Shown: in pieces, positions 19,780-29,134 of the stretch | Layout: each line of letters opens with the position of its first letter | Numbering within the stretch: position 1 is the first letter of the stretch | DNA from: Methylobacter luteus IMV-B-3098 | GTDB lineage: Bacteria > Pseudomonadota > Gammaproteobacteria > Methylococcales > Methylomonadaceae | Assembly (NCBI RefSeq): GCF_000427625.1 | Contig: NZ_KE386569.1 | Location: 61,365-125,364 of the forward strand | Direction: 5' to 3' | Length of the DNA stretch: 64,000 nucleotides | Position numbers and translations under genes: made by a program | Notes under the pieces: model-generated | Seen by the model: the letters and a program-made list of their open reading frames with translations, nothing else | Database searches by the model: none | Told to the model about the DNA's origin: nothing

Positions 19780-20102
19780 CCGTTCAGGGCCGGTCTTTGG
19801 ATGTCACCGATCAGGGCTTTCTGGTCAATGCTGCTGACTGGAATGAAGAGGTCGCAAGGCGATTGGCGGAATCAGATAATATTGAGCTGGATGAGCGCCA
19901 CTGGGAAATCATCCTGTTTATCCGCGATTACTATCGGCAGTTCAAGCACTTGCCGAACGCGCGGGTATTCACCAAAGCCGTTGCCAAGGCATTGGGCGAG
20001 GAAAAAGGCAACAGCCGGTATTTGCATAAGCTGTTTCCCGAAGGACCGTTAAAATACGCCTGCAAACTGGCCGGCTTGCCTAAGCCGCCAACCTGTTTGT
20101 AG
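19770..20102 (+). CDS. dsrC: DsrC/TusE family sulfur carrier with two C-terminal cysteines
   Basis: 110 residues of the DsrC/TusE/DsvC family, which carries sulfur on a mobile C-terminal arm. The arm reads ACKLAGLPKPPTCL. Both cysteines of true DsrC are present, separated by ten residues with the second penultimate, whereas TusE proteins normally keep only the last. The wHTH-like core DERHWEIILFIRDYY is clear. It is translationally coupled to tusB and ends directly against the convergent hslR gene. Confidence 0.9.
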   Translation: MVLTVQGRSLDVTDQGFLVNAADWNEEVARRLAESDNIELDERHWEIILFIRDYYRQFKHLPNARVFTKAVAKALGEEKGNSRYLHKLFPEGPLKYACKLAGLPKPPTCL

Positions 20103-20495
20103 TCACCCTTGCTTAAAGCGATGAATCAGGCGCCTTTCTTTCTTGTTCGGTTTGTGATCCCTATTGTTCAGGCCGAATAATTCCCGCTGTTCACGCTGCT
20201 GAATCATTTGCTGCTGGCGTTTTTCCTGGCTTTCGGCGGCTTCCTCATAGAGCAGGACTGCTTCTTTGGCCGGACGGCGCTGCTCGCTGATCGCGATGAC
20301 GGTAATGTCCCAGGTGTAGTGATCTTTGCTGATGGAAAGCTTTGCGCCGGGTTTGATTTCCTTGCTGGGTTTTGTGCGTTGGTCGTTCAGATGGACCTTG
20401 CCGCCGGAAACGGCATCAGAGGCCAGCTTGCGCGTTTTAAAAAAACGCGCAGCCCATAGCCATTTGTCCAGACGTACAGATTCGAGTTCTGTCAC
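20103..20495 (-). CDS. hslR: Heat shock protein 15, S4-domain ribosome-associated protein
   Basis: 130 residues with an N-terminal S4 RNA-binding domain (VRLDKWLWAARFFKTRKLA) and a basic C-terminal tail, as in Hsp15, which binds 50S subunits carrying nascent peptide. The start is GTG; its first four bases overlap the stop of the upstream rhodanese gene (GTGA), implying translational coupling. Confidence 0.92.
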   Translation of the reverse strand: MTELESVRLDKWLWAARFFKTRKLASDAVSGGKVHLNDQRTKPSKEIKPGAKLSISKDHYTWDITVIAISEQRRPAKEAVLLYEEAAESQEKRQQQMIQQREQRELFGLNNRDHKPNKKERRLIHRFKQG

Positions 20496-20854
20496 ACTTT
20501 CACTTCATTGCCGTTGTCTGACCAGGCTTTGAATCCGCCGGCCATGCTGACAGCATTGTTGTATCCGATCTTGTTCAACGCTTCAGCCGCCAATGCCGAG
20601 CGGCCGCCGGTCTGGCAGTAAACGATAATTTTCTCACCCTGCTTATCCTGAAAATCGGGGTGCGAGCCTATTTTGAATTCCAGTACCCCGCGTGGAATAT
20701 TGACAGCTTCGGGCAGGTGGCCTGCCGTGTATTCGGCCGGTTCCCTGACGTCCAGAATCATGCTCTTCCCGAGTTCGTTTTTGGCATCATCAATGTTTAT
20801 TTCAGTGATATGTTGCTTGGCTTGGGCAACAAGATCCATTGGGGTTAAGGTCAT
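20492..20854 (-). CDS. Single-domain rhodanese-like sulfurtransferase
   Basis: 120 residues from MTLTPMDL (20854), chosen because AGGAG lies seven bases upstream; 50 further open codons are not family-like. The rhodanese domain has MILDVREPAEYTAGHLPEAVNIP and the persulfide cysteine in IVYCQTGGRSALAAEAL. It probably moves sulfane sulfur in the cytoplasm and is coupled to hslR. The nearby tusB-dsrC pair makes a local sulfur-handling role plausible but unproven. Confidence 0.9.
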   Translation of the reverse strand: MTLTPMDLVAQAKQHITEINIDDAKNELGKSMILDVREPAEYTAGHLPEAVNIPRGVLEFKIGSHPDFQDKQGEKIIVYCQTGGRSALAAEALNKIGYNNAVSMAGGFKAWSDNGNEVKV

Positions 20855-21017
20855 GGTTGTCTCCTGAAAAAAATGAAAAAACATATTAGCAATAAATAAT
20901 ATTGCGTTGCCAGTCTTTTTTGCAGTTTGAGCATTCTGCTCGTGAAAACAATGACTTGGGCAGTCAGAAGGGAAATGCCTTTGGGTGACCGCCGGAACGG
21001 TCACCCGGAATGCACGG

Positions 21018-21965
21018 TCAGTTCATGTGTTTTTTTAATTCCTTGGGCAAAGAGAACACGACTTTTTCTTCTATGCCTTGGATCTCGGTAGTTGATTCAC
21101 CGCCCCATTGCTTGAGCTGATTGATGACTTCCTGAACCAGGACTTCCGGTGCCGAGGCGCCAGCCGTGACGCCGACTACATTAACGCCGTTGAACCAGTC
21201 CTGTTTCATGTCTTTCGCTGTATCGATCAGATAGGCCGGTTTGCCGAGCTGTTCGGCGATCTCGCGCAGGCGGTTGGAGTTGGAGCTGTTGGGCGAGCCG
21301 ACGACGAGGATAATGTCGGAAGTTTTGGCCAGTTCATAGACCGCATCCTGGCGGTTCTGGGTCGCGTAACAGATGTCGTCTTTTTTCTGCTCCTGAATGC
21401 CGGAGAAACGCGCTCTCAAGGCGTCGACCATGATCTTGGTGTCGGTCATCGACAAGGTTGTCTGCGTGACGTAAGCCAGGTTATCCGGATTATTGACTTT
21501 CAAATTTTTAACATCTTCCGGCGTTTCAACCAGGTAAATGCCTCCGTTTTCGGTGCATTTTTCATATTGTCCCATTGTGCCTTCCACTTCCGGGTGGCCG
21601 GCATGGCCGATCAGGATGACTTCGCGATCGGATTTGGCGTGTTTGGCGACCTGCAAATGTACTTTCGTGACCAGCGGACAAGTGGCATCGAAAACGGTTA
21701 AATTACGCTCTTCGGCTTCTTGTTGTACTTGCTTGGATACGCCGTGGGCGCTGAAAATCAGGTAGGAGCCGACCGGCACGTCGGATAAATCTTCAATGAA
21801 AATAGCGCCTTTTTGTTTAAGGCCTTCAACTACAGTACGGTTGTGAACCACTTCGTGGCGGACGTAGATTGGCGCTCCGAACGTTTCCAGGGCCTGGTCA
21901 ACAATTTCGATGGCCCGGTCTACACCGGCACAGAATCCGCGTGGGTTAGCGAGTACAATTTGCAT
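21018..21965 (-). CDS. ispH: 4-hydroxy-3-methylbut-2-enyl diphosphate reductase
   Basis: The last enzyme of the MEP isoprenoid pathway, a [4Fe-4S] protein forming IPP and DMAPP. The N-terminal [17 protein letters not shown] holds the first cluster cysteine; the others lie in [12 protein letters not shown] and [14 protein letters not shown]. The [10 protein letters not shown] substrate motif is also present. It has 315 residues. Monocistronic or loosely linked to rraA. Confidence 0.97.
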   Translation of the reverse strand: MQIVLANPRGFCAGVDRAIEIVDQALETFGAPIYVRHEVVHNRTVVEGLKQKGAIFIEDLSDVPVGSYLIFSAHGVSKQVQQEAEERNLTVFDATCPLVTKVHLQVAKHAKSDREVILIGHAGHPEVEGTMGQYEKCTENGGIYLVETPEDVKNLKVNNPDNLAYVTQTTLSMTDTKIMVDALRARFSGIQEQKKDDICYATQNRQDAVYELAKTSDIILVVGSPNSSNSNRLREIAEQLGKPAYLIDTAKDMKQDWFNGVNVVGVTAGASAPEVLVQEVINQLKQWGGESTTEIQGIEEKVVFSLPKELKKHMN

Positions 21966-22001
21966 ATCTTGACTTCTTTACTTGGTTAATTTGATTTTAT
22001 T

Positions 22002-22487
22002 CTAACTCAACATTGTATCCGACACGATAATTCCATCGGTATCGGCGTATAAAAAATGATCTTTTTTGAAGTTGACCCCGGCAAAAGTGACGAGCATATC
22101 GCGATCCCCAATGCCTCTCTTATGGCTTTTCAATGGATGCGTATGCAGCGCGCGTATGCCGATAGGGAGCTGGTCAATAATGGCGGAATCGCGCAGGCAG
22201 CCATAAATGACGATGCCCTGCCAGCCGTTGTCGACGGCCAGCCTGGCCAGATTGCTGCCCAGTAGGGCGCAGCGGTGCGAGCCGCCGCCGTCGATGACCA
22301 AGACCCGGTCTTCGACTTTCTCTTCCAGCGTTCGCCTGACCAGCACATTATCTTCGAAAACTTTCAGCGTGGTGATCCGGCCATAGAAAGCCGGGTTGGC
22401 GCCATAGGATTTGAACAGGGGCTCGGCAATCTGGAAATGTTCTTCTTCCGAATGGGCATCGCAAAGATCGGCAGTCGTGAAATTCAT
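22002..22487 (-). CDS. rraA: RraA family protein (ribonuclease activity regulator)
   Basis: 161 residues from the ATG of MNFTTADLCD, matching the size of RraA. DRVLVIDGGGSHRCALLGSNLARLA and GIVIYGCLRDS are conserved. RraA inhibits RNase E, but related proteins act as HMG/oxaloacetate aldolases, so the assignment to RNase control is by family likeness. A TTG two codons upstream is an alternative start. It lies between ispH and trhP. Confidence 0.87.
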   Translation of the reverse strand: MNFTTADLCDAHSEEEHFQIAEPLFKSYGANPAFYGRITTLKVFEDNVLVRRTLEEKVEDRVLVIDGGGSHRCALLGSNLARLAVDNGWQGIVIYGCLRDSAIIDQLPIGIRALHTHPLKSHKRGIGDRDMLVTFAGVNFKKDHFLYADTDGIIVSDTMLS

Positions 22488-22539
22488 AGTCAAAATCCAG
22501 GGTATAGGGCGACCGGTTTGGCCACCTGTGATTAATTGA

Positions 22540-23883
22540 TCAAGCGAAGTAACGCGCGATCAGGCCGTGGTTACTGGTGGTTTCAGGCATCGGTATCTTG
22601 ACTTCATAACCCCCGCCCGGTGCTTCCTGCATATCGCGGCCATACATGTCCAGCATGCGTTCCACGGTAATGTCCCGGTTGCCTTCCGGCAGAATCACTT
22701 CGATTTTATCGCCGACCGCAAATTTGTTTTTGACATCGATCACGGCCAAGCCAGTTTCCTTGTCATAACTTCTGATTTCACCGCAAAACTGCTGCTGATG
22801 GCTTTTTGAATACCCGGTGATATAGTTCTGGTATTCATGCGTATGATGGCGCTGATAAAAGCCGTCCGTATAGCCCCGGTTGGCCAGGTTTTCCAGCACG
22901 CCGATCAGTTCGGGCCGGAAGGCTCGACCCGCCAGGGCATCGTCAATGGCCTGGCGGTAGGTCTGCGCCGTACGTGCAACATAGTAATGCGACTTGGTGC
23001 GGCCTTCGATTTTAAGGCTGTCCACGCCGATCTCAACCAGACGCTGCACGTGCTCGATGGCGCGCAGGTCTTTCGAATTCATGATGTAAGTGCCGTTTTC
23101 GTCCTCCATGACCGGCAGCAGTTCGCCCTTGCGGCCTTCCTCTTCGAGGAAATAAACCTTGTCCGCCAATGGATGCCGATCCGCGCCGCCGCAACTGGCC
23201 GTGCTGATGTCAGCCATGGACAGGGCTCCGCCATCGAGCACGTAGTCGCCTTCGGCATTTTCATGCGCGGGCAGCGTGTCGTATTTCCAGCGGCAGGAAT
23301 TCGTGCAGGTGCCCTGGTTCGGATCGCGGTGGTTGAAATAACCCGACAACAGGCAACGGCCGGAATAGGCGATACACAGCGCGCCGTGCACAAACACTTC
23401 CAGTTCCATGTCGGGGCAGCGCTGGCGGATTTCCTCGATCTCATCCAAAGACAGTTCGCGTGACAGAATGATGCGCTCAACACCCATGGTCTGCCAGAAT
23501 TTTACCGTGGCATAATTGACGGTGTTAGCCTGCACGGACAGATGGACAGGCATGTCGGGCCAGGTTTCGCGCACCATCATGATCAGCCCCGGATCGGCCA
23601 TGATCAAGGCATCCGGTTTCATGGCGATAATGGGTGCAATATCGGTCAGAAAGGTTTTGATTTTGGCATTGTGAGGAATCACATTCGTGGCCAGGAAAAA
23701 TTTTTTACCCAGCGCATGCGCCTCACTGATACCTTTGGCCAGATTGTCTTCAAGAAAATCATTATTGCGTACTCTGAGGCTGTAGCGAGGCTGTCCGGCA
23801 TAGACGGCATCGGCACCGAATGCAAAGGCATAGCGCATGTTTTTCAGGGTTCCGGCGGGAGAAAGCAGTTCAACTTGTTTCAT
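22540..23883 (-). CDS. trhP: tRNA U34 hydroxylation protein (U32 peptidase-like, YegQ/TrhP)
   Basis: 447 residues of the U32 family. VELLSPAGTLKNMRYAFAFGADAVYAG opens the protein. The cysteine pattern IAYSGRCLLSGYFN...NQGTCTNSCRWKY is that of YegQ/TrhP, which makes 5-hydroxyuridine at tRNA position 34. The C-terminal DxDIEGRT-type region appears as LKIEGRTKSHYYVA. The old peptidase label is not supported by any protease motif. Single gene. Confidence 0.88.
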   Translation of the reverse strand: MKQVELLSPAGTLKNMRYAFAFGADAVYAGQPRYSLRVRNNDFLEDNLAKGISEAHALGKKFFLATNVIPHNAKIKTFLTDIAPIIAMKPDALIMADPGLIMMVRETWPDMPVHLSVQANTVNYATVKFWQTMGVERIILSRELSLDEIEEIRQRCPDMELEVFVHGALCIAYSGRCLLSGYFNHRDPNQGTCTNSCRWKYDTLPAHENAEGDYVLDGGALSMADISTASCGGADRHPLADKVYFLEEEGRKGELLPVMEDENGTYIMNSKDLRAIEHVQRLVEIGVDSLKIEGRTKSHYYVARTAQTYRQAIDDALAGRAFRPELIGVLENLANRGYTDGFYQRHHTHEYQNYITGYSKSHQQQFCGEIRSYDKETGLAVIDVKNKFAVGDKIEVILPEGNRDITVERMLDMYGRDMQEAPGGGYEVKIPMPETTSNHGLIARYFA

Positions 23884-24046
23884 GAAATTTATATAAATGG
23901 TCTTGATTGACTATATTCTATCGTAATTTGCGTCGATTAAGGGATATAGCTTCGTGCCCGGCCGATCGGTTAAAGTTATTGCACGGGCGGCGCGCCTGAG
24001 CCGTCGCTGGTATCGGGCTGATTATCTGTCAATTCAGGAGTGTTCT

Positions 24047-24187
24047 ATGTGGATAATATTATTCATCATCGCTCTGCTTTTTGTTTTAGGCGGCGCGTTG
24101 ATCTTACTCAGAACGGCAAAAATGCCGAAAATTCCCAAAAATGTTAAATCTCAGCCTTATGAGGACGACAAAACGGATGATTGGTAG
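24047..24187 (+). CDS. Small inner-membrane protein (DUF2897-like)
   Basis: 46 residues starting MWIILFIIALLF, with CAGGAG eight bases upstream of the ATG. One N-terminal membrane helix is followed by a short polar tail ending PYEDDKTDDW. The layout resembles the DUF2897 family of tiny membrane proteins; no function is known. An open frame extends upstream but its start is not supported by a ribosome site. Confidence 0.6.
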   Translation: MWIILFIIALLFVLGGALILLRTAKMPKIPKNVKSQPYEDDKTDDW

Positions 24188-24410
24188 CGGGAGCTTAGCG
24201 TGCTGTCTGGGCAGAGCAGGGCTTTGGCCTGCAGTCGGATTTCGCCGAGACGCATGCAGTGCGAACATTTGGCAGGATAGGCTTAAGAGCTGCTGTGCTT
24301 GGCGCGGAAAATGACATAAAAAACGATCCGTGCGTAACATCAGTTATTATAAAAAAGTCAATATAGTTCAATTATCCCCGCTTGCTAGCAGCCAAGCTCA
24401 GTTATCGTGG

Positions 24411-24854
24411 TTAGCTTGTCGTTCTTAAGGTGAACGTCACCGGCCCGTCATTGATCAGCGCAACCTGCATGTCAGCGCCGAATTGGCCGAATTCGACATG
24501 CGGGTAAGTCGCGCTGGCTATCTGTTGCAGATAGCCGAACAGCTGCTGCCCCTTTTCCGGCGATGCGGCCGGAGTGAAGCTGGGGCGATTTCCGCTGTTG
24601 GTATCGGCGGCCAGGGTGAATTGCGGGACCAGCAACAGGCCGCCGTCGATATCGCGCAGACTCAAATTCATGCGATCATTGTCGTCGGCAAAAATGCGAT
24701 AGTTAAGTATGCGCTCCAGCAGCCGTTGCGCTTCTTTTTCACTGTCATCTCTTTCAACGGCGACTAGCGCCATGATGCCTTTGCCGATTTGGCCTATGAT
24801 TTCGTTATTGACGGTGACTTTGGCGGTGGTGACGCGTTGGATGATCGTGAGCAT
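24411..24854 (-). CDS. dtd: D-aminoacyl-tRNA deacylase
   Basis: Hydrolyses D-amino acids from tRNA. 147 residues from MLTIIQRVTTAKVTV, the family start; a GTG ten codons upstream adds non-conserved sequence. The substrate-binding motifs are LLVPQFTLAADT and the C-terminal NDGPVTFTL. The first motif has Pro where many homologues have Ser before QFTL; whether this is common in close relatives cannot be judged here. Confidence 0.92.
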   Translation of the reverse strand: MLTIIQRVTTAKVTVNNEIIGQIGKGIMALVAVERDDSEKEAQRLLERILNYRIFADDNDRMNLSLRDIDGGLLLVPQFTLAADTNSGNRPSFTPAASPEKGQQLFGYLQQIASATYPHVEFGQFGADMQVALINDGPVTFTLRTTS

Positions 24855-24919
24855 AAGGCGGTAGAGGTTGTCAGGTTGGGACACAGATTATTTTCAATCA
24901 TTATAATACAGGCAGGTTC

Positions 24920-25729
24920 ATGAAGTTTTTACTGATTTTACTGCTGGCGTGGCCGTCCTGGGCAGGCGCTGAAATCTATCAATGGCAGGACGGCCGTGGC
25001 AACCAGCATTTCTCTGACCGGTCATTTCCTGATGCGAAAGTCATCGATATCAAGCCGGGTTATTCCTTTTACCGCGTTAAAAAAGTATTCGACGGCGATA
25101 CGGTACTGCTGGAGGATGGTCGTAAGGTTCGGCTATTAGGTATCAATACGCCGGAAGTCCGGCACAGAAATGAAGACGCCCAGGCCGGAGGTGATGAGGC
25201 GAAACTCTGGCTGACCAATAAGCTACAGTACGACAAAGTCCGTCTGGAAACCGATATCGAGAAAACTGATAAATATAAGAGAACTCTGGCGCATCTGTTC
25301 ACCGAGGACAATGAGCATATCAATCTGCAGCTGGTCGCGGCAGGGCTTGCAGCCGTCAGTATTTATCCACCCAATCTGTTGCATGCCGAAACGTTGGTCA
25401 AAGCCCAGGATCAGGTCGAGCAGGCCGGACTGGGTATTTGGCAACGTGCTGAATATGCAGCCATGCCGGTCAGTAGTCTTGCCGGTCAGGGATATGCGGG
25501 ATGGACGCGGCTGGTGGGCAAGGTTTCTAATATCCGCAACAGCCGGAAATACAGTTATCTGGAGTTTTCCAACCGGTTTGAAGCGCGCATTGAGCGCAAG
25601 TGGTTGTCGCTGTTTCCGGACATGAACAGCTATTTGGGGCGGAATGTCGAAGTTCGCGGCTGGCTCAATAAAAACAAGAACGGCTTTTCGATGCTGATTC
25701 GCCATCCCAGTGCCATTAAGCGGCCGTAA
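24920..25729 (+). CDS. Secreted thermonuclease-like protein with N-terminal DUF4124 segment
   Basis: 269 residues. A signal peptide (cleavage near WAGA) is followed by a DUF4124-like segment (EIYQWQDGRGNQHFSDR) and a staphylococcal nuclease domain: VFDGDTVLLEDGRKVRLLGINTPEV, DKYKRTLAHLF and GLGIWQ. The catalytic Asp/Arg/Glu set appears conserved. A further OB-like C-terminal part (TRLVGKVSNIRNSRKYSYLEF) resembles nucleic-acid-binding folds. It probably degrades or scavenges extracellular nucleic acid in the periplasm, which is inferred. Confidence 0.85.
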   Translation: MKFLLILLLAWPSWAGAEIYQWQDGRGNQHFSDRSFPDAKVIDIKPGYSFYRVKKVFDGDTVLLEDGRKVRLLGINTPEVRHRNEDAQAGGDEAKLWLTNKLQYDKVRLETDIEKTDKYKRTLAHLFTEDNEHINLQLVAAGLAAVSIYPPNLLHAETLVKAQDQVEQAGLGIWQRAEYAAMPVSSLAGQGYAGWTRLVGKVSNIRNSRKYSYLEFSNRFEARIERKWLSLFPDMNSYLGRNVEVRGWLNKNKNGFSMLIRHPSAIKRP

Positions 25730-25762
25730 AGTTCGATTGATGTGTGGCTTTATACGGCGCGA

Positions 25763-26326
25763 CTACAAAACCGCTAGCGCGGCCGGCAGAAAGAACTCAC
25801 TGACCAGCATCTGCCGGCGCCGAATGGCATAGACGGTTCTTCTGCCCCATACCGGTCCGGTAATACCCGCTTCGGCAATCGCTGCCCGGGTCCAGATGGC
25901 CGGGCTGGTCAGGGCCACGTCCATTTCCAGGCGCGCAAGCTTGGGGTAGGAAAAAATCACTTCGCCCAGCGGGCGGCTACCCAGGTGCGCCAAACTGCGC
26001 TTGGCGACTTTGAGGGTTCGGGCCGGGATGATGGTTCTGGCCAGGATCAGCGGCTTGCCGTCGGCATGCAGCAGCACTTCACGAATCAGGCTGTAGCGGT
26101 TTTCGGGTAATTTCAGTAGCCTGCGCTCGCTTAAAAACGGCGTGCGCCATTGTTGCTGAAGCACTTTGACGGCGACGGCATCACCGTGATAATCGCGCAG
26201 GCGCTGTGTCAATGAGCCTGTCTCATAAGTCCAGGACTGAACGTCTTCGGGAAGGCAATGGCGGGTGCCCGGGCGGTTCTCGAACCAGCCGGGTTCTTGC
26301 GTGAATAAAAAGCTTTTGTTGGCCAA
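25763..26326 (-). CDS. ubiC: Chorismate--pyruvate lyase
   Basis: Converts chorismate to 4-hydroxybenzoate, the first step of ubiquinone synthesis. 187 residues with YSLIREVLLHADGKPLILARTIIP, LGSRPLGEVIF and the C-terminal LVSEFFLPA glutamate. The start is TTG, five bases after the recG stop, with GAGG in the recG tail. It is at the end of the spoT-ridA-recG-ubiC run. Confidence 0.9.
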   Translation of the reverse strand: MANKSFLFTQEPGWFENRPGTRHCLPEDVQSWTYETGSLTQRLRDYHGDAVAVKVLQQQWRTPFLSERRLLKLPENRYSLIREVLLHADGKPLILARTIIPARTLKVAKRSLAHLGSRPLGEVIFSYPKLARLEMDVALTSPAIWTRAAIAEAGITGPVWGRRTVYAIRRRQMLVSEFFLPAALAVL

Positions 26327-26331
26327 CGGGT

Positions 26332-28422
26332 CTAAACCTCTGCGTAGTCTGTTGCATCGCCCAGCCAGCGATCGATCAATGGCTGTACGGCTTCGGGGGA
26401 TTCATTGAAAAAAGTGTCAGCGATCTGCTGGATATTATCCAGTAAGTCCGAATCGCGGGATAAATCGGCAATTTTAAAATGCATGGCTCCTGTTTGCCGC
26501 GTGCCCATGACCTCACCCGGACCGCGCAGTTGCAGGTCTTTCTCGGCGATCACGAAACCGTCATTGCTGTCCCTTAAAATGCCGAGCCGCTGGCGGGCCG
26601 TATCGGATAGAGGCGACTGATACATGAGCAGGCAGAAACTATCACCTTCGCCGCGACCGACGCGGCCGCGCAACTGATGCAGCTGGGACAGGCCCAGCCT
26701 TTCCGGGTTTTCAATAATCATCAGGCCGGCATTGGGCACGTCGACACCGACCTCGATGACGGTAGTCGCAACCAGCAGATCGAGCCGATGCTGCTTGAAG
26801 GCCTGCATAACGGCCTCCTTTTCGGCTGCTTTCATGCGTCCGTGAACCAGACCAATGCGCACACTCGGCAAAGCCTGGGTCAGTCGTTCGGCGGTTTTCT
26901 CGGCTGCCTCGCACTGCAACACTTCCGATTCCTCGATCAGCGTGCAGACCCAGTAGGCCTGTCTTTTCCGGGCGACCCAATTGCCGATGCGCGCGATGAC
27001 GTCGTCGCGCCGCTCGGCGGGGATGACGCTCGTGACGATCGGTTTCCTGCCCGGCGGCAGTTCGTCGATGATCGAGATGTCGAGATCCGAATATTGCAGC
27101 ATGGCCAGCGTGCGTGGAATCGGGGTCGCGGTCATGACCAACTGATGCGGACGTAGCCCTGTCTGCTGACCTTTTTCCCTGAGCGCCAGCCGCTGGTGCA
27201 CGCCGAAGCGGTGCTGCTCATCGATAATAATCAGGCCCAGCCGGTGAAAGTTGACGCTTTCCTGGAACAGCGCATGTGTGCCGATGATGACGCCGGCGCT
27301 GCCGTCGGTCAGGGCTTGCAAGGTGTCTTTTCTTGAGCTGCCTTTCAGTTGACCGGTCAGAAACACCACTTGCGTCTGGAAATTCTCGAACCAGTTGCTG
27401 AAGCTGCGAAAGTGCTGTTCGGCCAGCAATTCGGTCGGCGCCATGATCGCAACCTGAAAGCCTGCCGACAGCGCCAGCAAGGCCGCATAGGCGGCCACGA
27501 CGGTCTTGCCGGAGCCGACATCGCCCTGAACCAGTCGCATCATCGGATGGCTCTGGCAGCAATCGGCCTCTATTTCGGCCATGACGCGCTGTTGCGCACG
27601 GGTCAGGCTGAAAGGCAGGACGCGGATGAAATGTTCACTGATGACCGGATTGCCAGGAAGCCGGGGCGCTTGCCAGACCTTGATTTTATTTCTCGATTGC
27701 CTGAGACTCAGGTGATGAGCCAGCAGTTCTTCGAAGGCCAGCCGTTTCAATGCTGGTACGCTGCCGTTCTGCAGGGCCGTCATCGAGATCGACTCATCCG
27801 GTGCATGCAGGGTTCGTATGGCCTCCAGCAGGGAAGGGTAATGGTAGCGCTTTAAGATCGACTCGGGGATCCAGTCCGGCAACAGCCGGTTTTCCTGGAC
27901 GCAGATAGACAGGGCCTGTTTGATGGCTTTTCTTAACGTCGCCTGCCTGAGGCCTTCGGTCAGCGGATAAACGGGCGTCAGGCAGGTTTCAGTCACGCAG
28001 CTGTCCGGGCTTGAGATGATTTTATACTCGGGGTGAACCATTTCGAACCCGGCAAAGCCGTGGCGCACTTCCGCGAAACAGCTGATCAGCGTGCCCGGCT
28101 GCAGCGCATTGTGCTGGCTGGCGCTGAAATGAAAGAATTTCAGGCTGATGAATCCGGTGCCGTCGCTGATGCGGCAGATCAGGCTTTTACGGCCTCGGGG
28201 CAGAATGTCCGTGAATTCAACCCGGCCGCAGATCAGCACGGTCATGCCCGGCATCAACGAGCCGACAGGATAGACGCGCGTGCGGTCTTCATAGCGGTGC
28301 GGCAGGTGAAAAATCAGGTCCTGGATCGTGCGGATGCCGAGTTTTTCCAGGCGCTGCGCAGTTTGGCCGCCTATGCCCGCCAATGAAGCGACCGATTGAT
28401 GCAGATAATCCGGGTTCTTCAT
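26332..28422 (-). CDS. recG: ATP-dependent DNA helicase RecG
   Basis: A branch-migration helicase acting on stalled forks and Holliday junctions. 696 residues: the N-terminal wedge/OB domain, Walker A in LVQGDVGSGKTVVA, the DExH-type box IIIDEQHRFGVHQR, the TATPIPRTLA motif, and the helicase C domain with ATTVIEVGVDVPNA and QLRGRVGRG. It lies between ridA and ubiC, 35 bp downstream of ridA. Confidence 0.97.
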   Translation of the reverse strand: MKNPDYLHQSVASLAGIGGQTAQRLEKLGIRTIQDLIFHLPHRYEDRTRVYPVGSLMPGMTVLICGRVEFTDILPRGRKSLICRISDGTGFISLKFFHFSASQHNALQPGTLISCFAEVRHGFAGFEMVHPEYKIISSPDSCVTETCLTPVYPLTEGLRQATLRKAIKQALSICVQENRLLPDWIPESILKRYHYPSLLEAIRTLHAPDESISMTALQNGSVPALKRLAFEELLAHHLSLRQSRNKIKVWQAPRLPGNPVISEHFIRVLPFSLTRAQQRVMAEIEADCCQSHPMMRLVQGDVGSGKTVVAAYAALLALSAGFQVAIMAPTELLAEQHFRSFSNWFENFQTQVVFLTGQLKGSSRKDTLQALTDGSAGVIIGTHALFQESVNFHRLGLIIIDEQHRFGVHQRLALREKGQQTGLRPHQLVMTATPIPRTLAMLQYSDLDISIIDELPPGRKPIVTSVIPAERRDDVIARIGNWVARKRQAYWVCTLIEESEVLQCEAAEKTAERLTQALPSVRIGLVHGRMKAAEKEAVMQAFKQHRLDLLVATTVIEVGVDVPNAGLMIIENPERLGLSQLHQLRGRVGRGEGDSFCLLMYQSPLSDTARQRLGILRDSNDGFVIAEKDLQLRGPGEVMGTRQTGAMHFKIADLSRDSDLLDNIQQIADTFFNESPEAVQPLIDRWLGDATDYAEV

Positions 28423-28457
28423 TGGCAGGTTTAAAGGATAAGCTTTGGCTGGATGGG

Positions 28458-28844
28458 TTACGCTTTCAGCTGCATGATACCATCCATTTCCACGCCGGCA
28501 TCTTTAGGCAATGCAGCCACGCCGATCGCGGCGCGTGCCGGATAAGGCGCCTGAAAATAGCGGCCCATGATCTCATTGACGATAGGGAAGTGGGACAGAT
28601 CGGTTAAAAACACGTTCAGTTTGACGATATCGGACAGATCGCCGCCGGCCGCTTCGGCCACCGCTTTCAGGTTTTCGAATACCTGTGTGATCTGCGCCGA
28701 GATGTCGCCGTCGATGATGGTCATCGTGGCCGGAACCAATGGAATCTGGCCTGAAAGATAAACGGTGTTGCCGACTTTAACCGCTTGCGAATAGGTGCCG
28801 ATGGCCTGAGGCGCTTTATCGGTCTGGATGATTTCTTTTGTCAT
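28458..28844 (-). CDS. ridA: RidA family enamine/imine deaminase
   Basis: Hydrolyses reactive 2-aminoacrylate-type intermediates of PLP enzymes. 128 residues with [31 protein letters not shown], and the active-site arginine in [14 protein letters not shown]. The position between spoT and recG is common in gammaproteobacteria. A TATAAT on the minus strand at 28916-28911 upstream may drive it separately from spoT, which is 290 bp away. Confidence 0.93.
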   Translation of the reverse strand: MTKEIIQTDKAPQAIGTYSQAVKVGNTVYLSGQIPLVPATMTIIDGDISAQITQVFENLKAVAEAAGGDLSDIVKLNVFLTDLSHFPIVNEIMGRYFQAPYPARAAIGVAALPKDAGVEMDGIMQLKA

Positions 28845-29134
28845 TGTTATTCCTGTGTATCTGTTAGCAAAGTAGTTAAATAGTTGGGCGAGAATCGCAC
28901 TTACATGCGCATTATAAGGAATCTGGCGGAAATTTTCTTGGGTCCAGCGTGGGCAAATGGCTAAGTTGGCTTAAAAATGCTGTGTTGTCTGCTTTCAAAG
29001 GACGAATAAACTCGCCCTGCAAACTGGGGCGGTGTTTATAGCGGATAGATGAAGATTGATTTTAGGTAGATGACCGGAAAAGCTAATGCTTAAGAACCGG
29101 CTTGCTCACGATAGCGACAGATGCCTTACTATTT

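Noticed and set aside
22540..23883. Calling the U32 protein a collagenase or peptidase
   Set aside because: No protease motif is seen, and the cysteine pattern fits the tRNA hydroxylation protein YegQ/TrhP.
24104..24340. Minus-strand frame in the gap after the small membrane gene
   Set aside because: No ribosome site, atypical composition and overlap with the 46-residue membrane protein gene; nothing else is seen in 24188-24410.
24411..24854. Pro in place of Ser in the dtd active-site motif as a sign of inactivation
   Set aside because: All other motifs and the length are intact, and similar variants may be normal in related bacteria; it could not be judged without an alignment.
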